A DNA stretch of 64,000 nucleotides from Chitinophaga filiformis (GCF_021646545.1 NZ_JAKIRP010000019.1:100690-164689); one strand, 5' to 3'. Shown: positions 18,875 to 28,055, counted from the stretch's first letter. Numbers and translations: made by a program. Notes: generated by a model from the sequence alone, not told the origin.

Positions 18875-19243
18875 AGCGCTTTATTAAAGTTAATTCGCAA
18901 AGTTATGGTAAAAAAAGCACCATACCCTATCCTATCTGCTTACCTGAAGATCACTGCACATATATAGCAATAAACCATATAAATATTCGAGCTGATAAGT
19001 ATATGATTTAATAGCGTGCGCAGCAATATTCTAAGTATTTTAAAGATGTCCTATTCGATTTTTTAGAATTTCTGGTACAAATTGTTGAACAAACTCGATG
19101 AAATACCTGTTTTAACTAATAGCTATCCAAAATTATAACCTGTACATCTAATATCCTCAATGGCTTAACAATTTGTTAATTTATAGTTAAAATCTGTAAA
19201 ATTTTATTTGCCACCTTTGCGTCATAAATCAAATCGCTCATTT
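18875..19243. promoter_or_regulatory. AT-rich divergent intergenic region (ribBA / Oar-like receptor)
   Basis: This 369-base stretch holds no gene that I can support. It serves as upstream region for ribBA (minus) and the TonB receptor (plus). A near-consensus -7 box, CACCTTTG at 19212-19219, lies 24 bases before the receptor ATG. No riboswitch-like structure stands out. Confidence 0.45.
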
Positions 19244-22200
19244 ATGGGATTTAAAAGACTACTCTCTACATTCATTGTCCTGTTTATCGCATTTCACTCT
19301 TATGCTCAGGTAACCACCAGTAGCATGCTCGGTAAAATTACCGGCCCTGCGAACGAGGCATTACCTGGCGCTACCGTTGTTGTAATCCATGTACCTTCCG
19401 GTACTAAATATGGTACCACTACAGATGTTGAAGGGTACTACAGGATCCCTAACATGAATGTCGGCGGACCGTACAAGGTAACCGCCTCCTATATCGGCTA
19501 TACGGAATTCAGCCAGGGGGATATTTTCCTTGCCCTGGGTCAACCATTCAGACTGAACATGAAACTCGGAGAAAAAGCCCAGGATATCAAGGAAGTGCAG
19601 GTGATAGGTCAGAGAAGCGGTGGTGTATTCAACTCCAGCCGTAAAGGTGCGCAGACTACACTGAACCGTACACAGGTAGAAGCGCTGCCTTCTGTGGGCA
19701 GGAACCTGACCGACTTCGTACGTCTGACGCCACAGGCGAAGCTGACTAAAGACGGAAGCGGCAACCAGACCATTTCCATTGCAGGTACCAGCAATAAATA
19801 TAACGCTACATTCGTGGACGGTGCTGTTCAGAACGACGTATTCGGTCTGGCAGAAAATGGTACAAATGGTGGCCAGATCGGTATCTCTCCTTTCAGTATT
19901 GACATCATAGACCAGTTCAATATCAACGTATCTCCGTTCGACGTAAAACAGGGTGGTTTCGCCGGTGGCGCTATCAACGCTGTAACCAAGAGCGGTACTA
20001 ACGAAATTGAAGGTTCTGCCTATTATTTCGTACGTAATGAGAGCCTGGCAGGTAAAACGCCTACCAAAGATGAGAGCAAAAGAACCAAACTGGGAGACTT
20101 CTCTTCTAAAACTTATGGCGTACGTATAGGCGGGCCAATCATCAAAAATAAACTGTTCTACTTCGTAAACGCCGAGTTTCAGAAAGAGAACCGTCCGCAG
20201 CCTTTCAGCTACGAAACATACAGAAATGGCCGTCCTACTTATGCTACCCAGGCCGGACTTGATTCACTCATCAACAAACTGCGTTCAAGTGGATATGACC
20301 CGGGTGGATATGAAACAGTTGACAACACACTGGATGGCCGCAAATTCTTCGCAAGAATCGACTGGAACATCAATGAGTCCAACAAATTCACCATCCGTCA
20401 CCAGTATACACATGGTGAAAGCATCAGCCCGGGTAAATCCAGCGCATCTACCATTACGTTTTCTAACAAGGGTGTCAGCTTCCCTTCTACTACAAATGCT
20501 ACCACCGCTGAGCTGAAAAGCCAGTTTGGTAACAGGGCAGCGAACTCCCTGTTGTTAGGTGCTAACTTCGTAAGGGATGACCGTGGTATTATGGGCTCTC
20601 CATATACTTCTGTGTTTATCTCAAGGGAATCCATCAGCTTTGGTACAGAAGAATTCTCTGTAGCTAACCTGCTGAGCCAGGATGTACTTACCCTTACTGA
20701 TAACCTGGAACTGTACAGAGGTAAACACACGATCTCTCTGGGTACAAGTAACGAATACTATAGCCTGAACAACGTGTTCATTGGTCAGAACTATGGTTCT
20801 TATACATTTGCGAGCCTGGCTGACTTCATGAATAACGCTTCTCCAACCGTGTACCAGCGTTCATTCTCTGCTGTAGATAAAACCACTGGTGACAACACCG
20901 CAGGAGCTGCTAAGTTCAAAGCGCTGCAACTGGGTATCTATGCACAGGATGACTACCAGATCAACGACCGCTTACGCGTATCATTGGGTATCCGTGCAGA
21001 CCTTCCAATGCTGCTGGATGATCCTGCAACCAACACTGACTTCAATACCAACGTACTTCCGGCCCTCGTTGCCGCAGGAAAGTGGGATATCAAGGGTGCA
21101 AAGACCGGTACCAAACCTGATTCTAAAATTCTGCTGTCTCCACGCGTAGCCTTCAACTGGGATGTGAAAGGCGACCAGACCACACAGATCCGTGGTGGTG
21201 CAGGTATCTTCACCAGCCGTATTCCATTTGTATGGCTGGGTGGTATGTACAACAACAATGGTGTAACACTGGGTGGTATCAGGCAGACATACAATCCCGC
21301 TAACCCAACATCACCAACCAATCAGCCTATCACCTTCAATCCTGATCCGTTCACACAGCCAAGCATCACTGTGGCTCCTTCAGGAAAGATCGATCTGTTT
21401 GCAAAGAACTTTAAGTTCCCGCAGGTATTCAGGACCAGCCTGGCAGTAGATCAGCGTTTACCATGGGGTATGATCGGTAGCCTGGAAGGTATCTATACCA
21501 AAAACATCAACAACGTAGCATATTACAACCTGTCTTATATCCCATCTGGTAGTACAGTTACCGGCGCAGGTGGCGACAAACGTCCTATCTGGAAAAACGC
21601 AGGTAAAGCTATCCTGGGTAACTACACAGATGTGATGTATGCAGAAAACACCAGCCAGGGTTACTCCTATAACCTGACCGCACAGTTACAGAAAACCTTC
21701 TACGGTGGTTTCAGTGCAATGGCAGCCTATACATATGGCCGTTCGAAGAGCATCAACGATGGTCAGTCATCTCAGAACTCTTCCCAGTGGAGGGTACCAA
21801 ACATCAATGGCCGTAATGCTATTGACCTGGGTAACTCTATCTTCGACGTAGGTTCAAGGATCATTGCTTCTGTAACTTATAAGAAAGAATACCTGAAACA
21901 CTTCGCTACCACTGTTACCCTGTACTACACAGGACAGTCCGGCGAAAGGTTCGGATATGGTTACAGGGATATTCCAAGCGCCAACATTGTGGGTGACTTC
22001 AACGGTTCCAGCAGTGATAAAGGCCTGAACCTGATCTATATTCCAAAAACAGCGGCTGACATCAACCTGGTAGCCTACACTCCTACCGGTTCCACTACGC
22101 CAGTTACTCCTGAGCAGCAGTGGGCGGCACTGGATGCGTTCATCAACGGCGATAAATACCTGAGCAAACACAGAGGCGAATATGCTGAAAAGAATGGTCT

Positions 22201-22546
22201 GAGAACTCCATTCACTCATATCTTCGATCTGCACCTGGCACAGGATATTTACATCACGCAGAAGAATGGCAAACGTCACACTATCCAGGTTACTTTTGAC
22301 GTGTTCAACCTCGGTAACATGATCAATAATGACTGGGGCCGTATATACTCTACCCGTACAGGTATGAGTTACAACAACTATGGCCTGATAGATTTCGTTG
22401 GCTTTGCTACTGATGGTACTACACCTCAGTTTAACTTCAAAGCGCCTGTTAAGAACGACAACAAGACTGTAGCAACAATCGATGATTTCGGTTTACAGTC
22501 TGCACGTTGGCAGGGTCAGCTTGGCTTCCGTTACATCTTCAGATAG
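19244..22546 (+). CDS. Oar-like TonB-dependent receptor
   Basis: About 1100 residues from ATG at 19244 (MGFKRLLSTFIVLFIAFHSYA). An in-frame TTG at 19208 was rejected because it sits on the -7 box. After the signal peptide comes a carboxypeptidase-regulatory-like domain (LGKITGPANEALPGATVVV, TDVEGYYRIPNM). The plug follows (QVEALPSVGRNLTDFVRLTP, GGFAGGAINAVTKSGTNEIEG), then a large barrel ending in RYIF-R with a terminal aromatic. This arrangement, with the GTNxxxGSAYYFVRNE stretch, is that of the Oar/OmpA-related TonB receptors linked to protein or peptide handling. Codon use is strongly biased toward a few codons, suggesting high expression. A strong terminator follows. Confidence 0.88.
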   Translation: MGFKRLLSTFIVLFIAFHSYAQVTTSSMLGKITGPANEALPGATVVVIHVPSGTKYGTTTDVEGYYRIPNMNVGGPYKVTASYIGYTEFSQGDIFLALGQPFRLNMKLGEKAQDIKEVQVIGQRSGGVFNSSRKGAQTTLNRTQVEALPSVGRNLTDFVRLTPQAKLTKDGSGNQTISIAGTSNKYNATFVDGAVQNDVFGLAENGTNGGQIGISPFSIDIIDQFNINVSPFDVKQGGFAGGAINAVTKSGTNEIEGSAYYFVRNESLAGKTPTKDESKRTKLGDFSSKTYGVRIGGPIIKNKLFYFVNAEFQKENRPQPFSYETYRNGRPTYATQAGLDSLINKLRSSGYDPGGYETVDNTLDGRKFFARIDWNINESNKFTIRHQYTHGESISPGKSSASTITFSNKGVSFPSTTNATTAELKSQFGNRAANSLLLGANFVRDDRGIMGSPYTSVFISRESISFGTEEFSVANLLSQDVLTLTDNLELYRGKHTISLGTSNEYYSLNNVFIGQNYGSYTFASLADFMNNASPTVYQRSFSAVDKTTGDNTAGAAKFKALQLGIYAQDDYQINDRLRVSLGIRADLPMLLDDPATNTDFNTNVLPALVAAGKWDIKGAKTGTKPDSKILLSPRVAFNWDVKGDQTTQIRGGAGIFTSRIPFVWLGGMYNNNGVTLGGIRQTYNPANPTSPTNQPITFNPDPFTQPSITVAPSGKIDLFAKNFKFPQVFRTSLAVDQRLPWGMIGSLEGIYTKNINNVAYYNLSYIPSGSTVTGAGGDKRPIWKNAGKAILGNYTDVMYAENTSQGYSYNLTAQLQKTFYGGFSAMAAYTYGRSKSINDGQSSQNSSQWRVPNINGRNAIDLGNSIFDVGSRIIASVTYKKEYLKHFATTVTLYYTGQSGERFGYGYRDIPSANIVGDFNGSSSDKGLNLIYIPKTAADINLVAYTPTGSTTPVTPEQQWAALDAFINGDKYLSKHRGEYAEKNGLRTPFTHIFDLHLAQDIYITQKNGKRHTIQVTFDVFNLGNMINNDWGRIYSTRTGMSYNNYGLIDFVGFATDGTTPQFNFKAPVKNDNKTVATIDDFGLQSARWQGQLGFRYIFR

Positions 22547-22564
22547 TCAGAGCACTTTTCATAG

Positions 22565-22604
22565 AAAAAAGGGTTGTTTGCCATTTGGCGACAGCCCTTT
22601 TTTT
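22565..22604 (+). terminator. Terminator of the Oar-like receptor
   Basis: A6-GGGTTGT (22565-22577) pairs with ACAGCCC-T7 (22591-22604), with one G-T pair, a 13-base loop and a T tract. It starts 18 bases after the receptor stop. Confidence 0.85.
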
Positions 22605-22679
22605 ATGCGGATGATGTAATACTCATTAGTTCATCATTCCTTCACAAGCTGTTAGACTTTTTTCTTTATATTTATAACG

Positions 22680-23387
22680 ATGCAGGAACAACATTACAAA
22701 TGGCATTCCCGGCACCTGGGCCATGAATTTGAAATGCTGGTGTACGGCGAAGAGGGGTATCCGCTGATACTCTTCCCGACATCCCTGGGGCGGCATCATG
22801 AACATAAGGACAAAGGGCTGATCGGGGCCCTGCAATGGTTTGTTGACAACCAGCTGATCAGGATTTACTGTCCTGACAGTATAGACGGCGATAGCTGGTA
22901 CAATCCTCATATCTCTCCGGCGCAGAGAGCCCTGAATCATGTCAGGTATGACAGTATGCTTCGTCATGAAGTGCTGGAAAAAGTGACAATGGAAACAGGC
23001 GTTCACCGTGTGGCGGTGGCTGGTTGCAGTTTTGGCGGATATCATGCCGCTAATTTCGCCTTCCGCTATCCTGAAAGCGTATCCTACCTTTTTAGCCTTA
23101 GCGGCGTTTTCGATCTGAAACCAAGGCTTAATGGCCATTATGACGACAACGTATATTACCATAACCCGGTCGATTTTATGCCTGATAATCCGCATGAAGC
23201 CCTGTGGCGGATGGGGATCATATTAGGCGTAGCCGAAAAAGACATCACCCGCCATCAGAACGAAAACATGTCGGGCATTCTTAGCAGCAAGGGAATCATG
23301 CACTGGCTGGATGTAAGACCAAACAGGACCCATGACTGGCCCACCTGGCTGGAAATGCTCCCCTACTATCTGTCACTCATAAAATAG
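22680..23387 (+). CDS. Esterase D-like alpha/beta hydrolase
   Basis: A 235-residue cytosolic hydrolase without signal peptide. The nucleophile elbow is AGCSFGGYHA with Ser117. His218 in PNRTHDWPTW is well placed as the catalytic base, and Asp66 or the Asp/Glu near 186-188 could complete the triad. IYCPDSIDGDSWYN near 62-75 is characteristic of the putative-esterase family related to EsteraseD. It is the first of five same-strand genes with ligase chemistry, 171 bases before the ATP-grasp gene. It may hydrolyse an ester, thioester or amide made or used by these enzymes; that role is an inference. Confidence 0.8.
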   Translation: MQEQHYKWHSRHLGHEFEMLVYGEEGYPLILFPTSLGRHHEHKDKGLIGALQWFVDNQLIRIYCPDSIDGDSWYNPHISPAQRALNHVRYDSMLRHEVLEKVTMETGVHRVAVAGCSFGGYHAANFAFRYPESVSYLFSLSGVFDLKPRLNGHYDDNVYYHNPVDFMPDNPHEALWRMGIILGVAEKDITRHQNENMSGILSSKGIMHWLDVRPNRTHDWPTWLEMLPYYLSLIK

Positions 23388-23558
23388 TGACAACAGACGC
23401 AGGACACAACACAATACTTTTTGCGCAAAGACAACCAACTTAAAGCATAAATGTTATTATCAGTACAGGTAATGAAAATCCTGCCGTTGGCGTGAATATT
23501 GATCCTCAAACGCGACTGTTGTAAACGACGGATAACCAAACAGTAAAACTCTTTTCAG

Positions 23559-24665
23559 ATGAAAAAAATAGGAATCCTCTTTGGCCAGGAAAATGGCTTT
23601 CCCCAGGCATTTATTGATCGTGTGAATGAGAAACAGGTAGACGATATCACGGCAGAAGCTGTGTCCATAGATAAAGTGATACAAGGCGTTCCTTCCGGAT
23701 ATACAGTTGTTCTTGACCGCATTTCACAAGACGTTCCTTTCTACCGCGCCTGGCTCAAACAGGCCGCCCTGGATGGCGTGGCCGTTATCAACAACCCTTT
23801 CTGGTGGAGCGCTGACGATAAATTCGTCAATAATGAGCTGGCCCGGAGAACGGGTGTACAGGTGCCTAAAACGGCCCTTATTCCTTCGAGGGAACTGCCT
23901 CTCACTACCAGCGACCAGTCATTCAGGAACCTGGTGTATCCGTTCGACTGGGACTCAATCTTTGACTACATCGGCTTCCCTGCCTACATGAAGCCTTTCA
24001 ATGGCGGCGGATGGAAACATGTGTATAAAATCCATGACCGTGAGGAGTTCTTTGCACAACATGCCCGCACCGGACAGTTGGTCATGATGCTGCAGGAAGA
24101 AATTAAATACGAGTCCTACTACCGCTGTTACTGCATTGGCGGCCGGTATGTAAGAGTGATCCCTTACGATCCTTATCAGCCGGAAAACCAGCGTTACCTG
24201 GCGGAAGATAATGGCGATGGCGATCTGCTGAACATCATTGCTGACCAGGTGGCCAGGTTGAATCAGTACCTGGGATATGATTTTAATTCAGTGGAAATTG
24301 CCGTTCGCAATGGTGTACCTTATGTGATCGACTTCTGGAACCCGGCGCCGGAAACCAGTGAACGGGTGATCGGTCCTGAGAATTTTGAGTGGGTGGTGGA
24401 AACGGCCGCCACTTATGCCATCCAGCGCGCGCAACAGCAAACGCCTGGTACCGATAATCTCACCTGGGGCAATTTTCTGCAGCAAGCCATTCATGGTCAG
24501 CAAACGGCAATCGTACCTGGCGCCAAAAAGGCCGCTGCTAAAAAACCTGCCGCTGTAACGCCCGCCAAGTTACCTAAAAATGGGACTGAACTGGTAGAAG
24601 CAGAGATGGAAAAAGAAACCCCTGCGAAAAAAACACCCGCCAAAAAGACTAAAAAGAAAGAATAA
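23559..24665 (+). CDS. ATP-grasp ligase with Lys/Pro/Ala-rich tail
   Basis: A 368-residue protein. Residues 1-90 form a Rossmann-like pre-ATP-grasp domain (KKIGILFGQENGFPQAFIDRV). The ATP-grasp part shows the nucleotide-binding strand FPAYMKPFNGGGWKHVYKI and the metal-binding end FNSVEIAVRNGVPYVIDFWNP with the Asp and Asn expected to hold magnesium. Such enzymes join a carboxylate to an amine using ATP via an acyl phosphate. From about residue 325 the sequence turns into a histone-H1-like tail with repeated TPAKK. Downstream, after a strong hairpin, comes the GCS2-type ligase. The substrate is unknown. Confidence 0.85.
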   Translation: MKKIGILFGQENGFPQAFIDRVNEKQVDDITAEAVSIDKVIQGVPSGYTVVLDRISQDVPFYRAWLKQAALDGVAVINNPFWWSADDKFVNNELARRTGVQVPKTALIPSRELPLTTSDQSFRNLVYPFDWDSIFDYIGFPAYMKPFNGGGWKHVYKIHDREEFFAQHARTGQLVMMLQEEIKYESYYRCYCIGGRYVRVIPYDPYQPENQRYLAEDNGDGDLLNIIADQVARLNQYLGYDFNSVEIAVRNGVPYVIDFWNPAPETSERVIGPENFEWVVETAATYAIQRAQQQTPGTDNLTWGNFLQQAIHGQQTAIVPGAKKAAAKKPAAVTPAKLPKNGTELVEAEMEKETPAKKTPAKKTKKKE

Positions 24666-24677
24666 CTTTGGTGTCAA

Positions 24678-24710
24678 AAATGACGGATCACGATCCGTGA
24701 TCCGTCATTT
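24678..24710 (+). terminator. Strong hairpin between ATP-grasp and GCS2 ligase genes
   Basis: AAATGACGGATCA (24678-24690) pairs perfectly with TGATCCGTCATTT (24698-24710) around a 7-base loop. It begins 13 bases after the ATP-grasp stop. Only three T residues follow directly, so it may act as partial terminator, mRNA-stability element or attenuator rather than a full stop. Confidence 0.6.
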
Positions 24711-24742
24711 GTCATTTGTAACTGATTGTACACCAACACCAC

Positions 24743-25843
24743 ATGCTCAAGAATTTCACCCTCGGTATTGAAGAGGAATATATGGTCATGGATCCGGTGA
24801 CCCGTGAACTCCGGTCCCATGAACAGAAGATCGTAGAACAGGCACACAGGGTGCTCCGCGATAAGGTAAAAGCGGAATTTCACCAGGCGGTAGTCGAAGT
24901 AGGAACCCAGGTATGCGCGAATATCGATGAAGCCTGTGAAGATGTCTCCATGCTGCGCCGCACCATCGCCCAGATAGCCGGCGACCTGGGATTCAGCGTC
25001 GGCGCTTCAGGTACCCATCCCTTTTCTAACTGGGAACTGCAGCTCATCACCGACCATCCCCGCTATTTCGAGATCGTGAACGAAATGCAGGATGCTGCCC
25101 GCTCCAATCTCATTTTCGGACTACATGTACATGTGGGGATGGAAAACAGGGAAATGGCCCTGCATATTGCCAATTCCGTGCGTTATTTCCTGCCGCACGT
25201 ATTTGCCTTAAGTACCAACTCTCCTTTCTGGGAAGGCCGTAATACCGGCTTTAAATCTTACCGTACTAAAGTCTTCGATAAGTTTCCCCGCACCGGTATT
25301 CCCGATTATTTTGCCAGTATAGAAGAATACGACAGGTATATCCAGCTGCTGGTGAAGACCAACTGTATAGACAATGCGAAAAAAGTATGGTGGGATCTCC
25401 GGGTGCATCCCTTCTTTGATACAGTCGAATTCCGCATCTGTGACGTACCGCTTACCGTGAAAGAAACCTGTACTATAGCCGCGCTCTTCCAGGCCGTGTG
25501 CGCCAAGATCTATAAGCTGCGCATGCAGAACCTGAACTTCATTATCTATAACCGCGCCCTGGTCAACGAGAACAAATGGCGCGCTTCCCGCTATGGCATA
25601 GATGGTAGCCTGATCGATTTCGGTAAGGAAGAAGAAGTAAATGCCCGGTTGCTCATCTATGAGCTGCTGGACTTTGTGGATGATGTGGTAGATGATCTGG
25701 GTAGCCGTCACTATATAGAACACACCCGTCATATCCTTGAAAACGGTACCGGTGCCGATCAGCAGCTGAAAGTCTATGCAGACACGAAAGACCTGATATC
25801 GGTGACCGACTTCATCACTAGTCAGTTTCTGAAAGACTGCTAA
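24743..25843 (+). CDS. Carboxylate-amine ligase, glutamate-cysteine ligase family 2 (YbdK-like)
   Basis: A 366-residue protein of the GCS2 family. It opens with NFTLGIEEEYMVMD (the conserved G-x-E-x-E that binds metal/ATP), then VEVGTQVCANIDEA, GASGTHPFSNW, SNLIFGLHVHVGMENRE, and the Arg-containing VEFRICDVPLTVKET. Length matches the family (about 370). Members make gamma-glutamyl or related amide bonds with ATP; many have unknown substrates. Its neighbours are two ATP-grasp proteins, a glutamine amidotransferase and an esterase. The amidotransferase starts only 17 bases after its stop. Confidence 0.9.
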   Translation: MLKNFTLGIEEEYMVMDPVTRELRSHEQKIVEQAHRVLRDKVKAEFHQAVVEVGTQVCANIDEACEDVSMLRRTIAQIAGDLGFSVGASGTHPFSNWELQLITDHPRYFEIVNEMQDAARSNLIFGLHVHVGMENREMALHIANSVRYFLPHVFALSTNSPFWEGRNTGFKSYRTKVFDKFPRTGIPDYFASIEEYDRYIQLLVKTNCIDNAKKVWWDLRVHPFFDTVEFRICDVPLTVKETCTIAALFQAVCAKIYKLRMQNLNFIIYNRALVNENKWRASRYGIDGSLIDFGKEEEVNARLLIYELLDFVDDVVDDLGSRHYIEHTRHILENGTGADQQLKVYADTKDLISVTDFITSQFLKDC

Positions 25844-25848
25844 ACTTG

Positions 25849-25856
25849 TAACTTTG
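25849..25856 (+). promoter_or_regulatory. Possible internal -7 box before the amidotransferase gene
   Basis: TAACTTTG matches TAnnTTTG but ends only 4 bases before ATG 25861. If used, the transcript would be nearly leaderless. There is no clear -33 element, so it may be accidental. Confidence 0.25.
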
Positions 25857-25860
25857 CAGT

Positions 25861-26694
25861 ATGATTCCGAATAAGCAGCACTGGAAAGTAGCGGTTCTGG
25901 ATATGTACGAACAGGTCCCTAATGAAGGCATGCGCTGCATCAGGGAGATATTGACCAGCTATGCTGAAACACATGCCCTGCAACTTGAATTTCATGAATA
26001 TGAGGTAAGGGTGCAGCAGCAGGTGCCAGATCTATCCTACGACATCTACATCTCCACCGGCGGTCCTGGTAGTCCGCTGGACAGCGAAGGCAGTGAATGG
26101 GAACAACGGTACTTCCGGCTCATGGAAGGCATCAGGGAATGGAATGAAACCGCTATTGACAAAAAACAGGTATTACTGATCTGCCACAGTTTTCAGCTGA
26201 TGTGCCGTTATCTCGGATTAGGCAATGTATGCCGCCGCAGGTCTCCGGCATTTGGCGTCTTTCCCGTGCATAAAACAAGTGCCGGCGAGCAGGAACTGGT
26301 ATTCAGCGAACTGCCCGAGCCTTATTATATCGTTGATAGCCGTAACTGGCAGGTCATTGAGTTGAATCAACAGAAGATGGAAGCTATTGGTGCACAGGTG
26401 CTGGCTATTGAGAAAGAACGTCCACATGTACCACTGGAACGTGCTACCATGGCCATCCGTTTCAGCGATTACTGCCTGGGTACACAGTTCCATCCGGAAG
26501 CAGATGCAGCAGGCATGCGTATGTACCTGCTACAACAGGAAAAGAAGAACCAGGTTATTACCAACTATGGCGCGGAAAAATACTACGGCATGCTTGAGCA
26601 TCTTTCTGACCCCGACAAGATCATGCTGACGCATGATGCTTTTATACCAGCTTTTCTTGATAATGCCATTTTTAAACGCTCTTTACAACAATGA
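25861..26694 (+). CDS. Class-I glutamine amidotransferase-like protein
   Basis: A 277-residue GATase-1 domain protein. IYISTGGPGSPLDSE marks the oxyanion-side loop, LLICHSFQLMC contains the presumed nucleophile Cys108, and TQFHPEAD supplies His211 and Glu213. The usual G-x-C-x-G-x-Q becomes L-I-C-H-S-F-Q, so one glycine of the nucleophile elbow is replaced by Ser. It could release ammonia from glutamine for a ligase partner, or cleave a gamma-glutamyl group like PuuD-type hydrolases. Its TGA stop overlaps the ATG of the next gene by 4 bases, a strong sign of coupled translation with the second ATP-grasp-like protein. Confidence 0.85.
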   Translation: MIPNKQHWKVAVLDMYEQVPNEGMRCIREILTSYAETHALQLEFHEYEVRVQQQVPDLSYDIYISTGGPGSPLDSEGSEWEQRYFRLMEGIREWNETAIDKKQVLLICHSFQLMCRYLGLGNVCRRRSPAFGVFPVHKTSAGEQELVFSELPEPYYIVDSRNWQVIELNQQKMEAIGAQVLAIEKERPHVPLERATMAIRFSDYCLGTQFHPEADAAGMRMYLLQQEKKNQVITNYGAEKYYGMLEHLSDPDKIMLTHDAFIPAFLDNAIFKRSLQQ

Positions 26695-27887
26695 TCCCTT
26701 CAATACGTACCACATACAATCATCAGTTCACCCACCGCCAGTACCAGGAGTTCCTTTCAGGTATTGCAGCGGAGGCAGGAGAAGCACCCGCTTTTAAGGT
26801 GGCTGAAACACCTGTATTCATTCCTGCACAACTGACCGCCAGGATACAGCAAGCCTGCGATGAAATTGTTGCTGTCATCCTTCATCCGGATTTTAAACAG
26901 CAAACCAGGGATGCCATTCCCCATGAACTGAAGGTACCGCATGAAAATGATCATCCTCACTTCATGGTCATCGATTTTGCCGTATGCCGTGATGAAGAGG
27001 GCAACCTTACGCCTAAACTGATAGAACTTCAGGGCTTCCCTTCCCTATATGCCTTCCAGGAACTAATGGCGCGTCAGTTCAGAACGCACTTCGCAATACC
27101 TAACACGCTCTGCAACTTCTTTAATGGTCTGAATGCAGGGTCCTATTTTGAATTGCTGAAAGAGGTGATCATAGGTCCATGTGAGCCGGAAGAAGTGGTG
27201 CTGCTGGAGGTAAAACCACATGAACAGAAAACAAGGATCGACTTCTATTATACCGAACATAAACTGGGCATCAAAGCTGTCTGCATCACAGAACTGATCC
27301 AGGAGGGTAAGAAATTGTATTATGAGCTGGATGGTAAACGCATCCAGATCAAACGCATCTACAACCGTGTTATATTCGATGACCTGCGCAGACAGCAGGA
27401 AGTACTGGGCAACCACGTACATCTCTTCCAGGACTTAGAGGTGGAATGGATCACACATCCCAACTGGTTCTACCGCATCAGTAAGTACATATTACCGTTC
27501 ATTCACAGTGAATATGCGCCCAAAAGCTGGTTCCTGCATGAACTGCCTGTGATACCTACCGACCTGGAAAACTATGTACTGAAGCCGCTATTCTCCTTTG
27601 CCGGACAGGGAGTACTGATAGATGTGACACAGGCTGATCTGGACAAGATCTCCGATCCGGAAAACTGGATCCTGCAACATAAAGTGCAGTATGCTCCCGC
27701 TGTAGAAACACCCGAAGGCCCTGCCTATTGTGAAATCCGTATGATGTACGTATGGCCGGACAGCAGTCCTGCGCCTTTACTTGTGCACAATCTTGCCAGG
27801 ATCAGCAAGAGTAAAATGATCGGTGTGTCACAAGGCAAGCCGCAGAACTGGACCGGCGGAAGCTGTGCTTTTTTTGAACAGGCATGA
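26691..27887 (+). CDS. ATP-grasp-like protein, possibly the circularly permuted / glutathionylspermidine-synthase type
   Basis: A 398-residue protein I cannot place in a named family with certainty. MVIDFAVCRDEEGNLTPKLIELQGFPSLYAF resembles the metal-binding Glu-x-Asn/Gln strand of ATP-grasp enzymes, here placed early (about 84-115). The nucleotide-binding-like strand YVLKPLFSFAGQGVLIDV and WILQHKVQYAP lie late (about 295-330), followed by EIRMMYVWPD and NLARISKSKMIGV. That order suggests a permuted ATP-grasp. It is joined to the amidotransferase by a 4-base ATGA overlap. It probably forms an amide or peptide bond; the substrate is unknown. It closes the five-gene group and faces a convergent gene. 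Confidence 0.65.
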   Translation: MIPSIRTTYNHQFTHRQYQEFLSGIAAEAGEAPAFKVAETPVFIPAQLTARIQQACDEIVAVILHPDFKQQTRDAIPHELKVPHENDHPHFMVIDFAVCRDEEGNLTPKLIELQGFPSLYAFQELMARQFRTHFAIPNTLCNFFNGLNAGSYFELLKEVIIGPCEPEEVVLLEVKPHEQKTRIDFYYTEHKLGIKAVCITELIQEGKKLYYELDGKRIQIKRIYNRVIFDDLRRQQEVLGNHVHLFQDLEVEWITHPNWFYRISKYILPFIHSEYAPKSWFLHELPVIPTDLENYVLKPLFSFAGQGVLIDVTQADLDKISDPENWILQHKVQYAPAVETPEGPAYCEIRMMYVWPDSSPAPLLVHNLARISKSKMIGVSQGKPQNWTGGSCAFFEQA

Positions 27888-28055
27888 TGTTGCCAGATAC
27901 GTATGTACAGCCCCTTCACTATTTTCAGATATTATTACGCAATGTAACGTTGCCTTCGGAAGCGTAGCTCCGTGTCATACCGCCAGCACGTCTTTCAGGT
28001 ACCAACCTCCGGCAGCGTTTACCGCTGAACTGACAAAGGCGGTATACAGCGTTCT

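Noticed and set aside
18875..19243. FMN riboswitch in front of ribBA
   Set aside because: The conserved RFN-element words are not visible in the leader on the minus strand.
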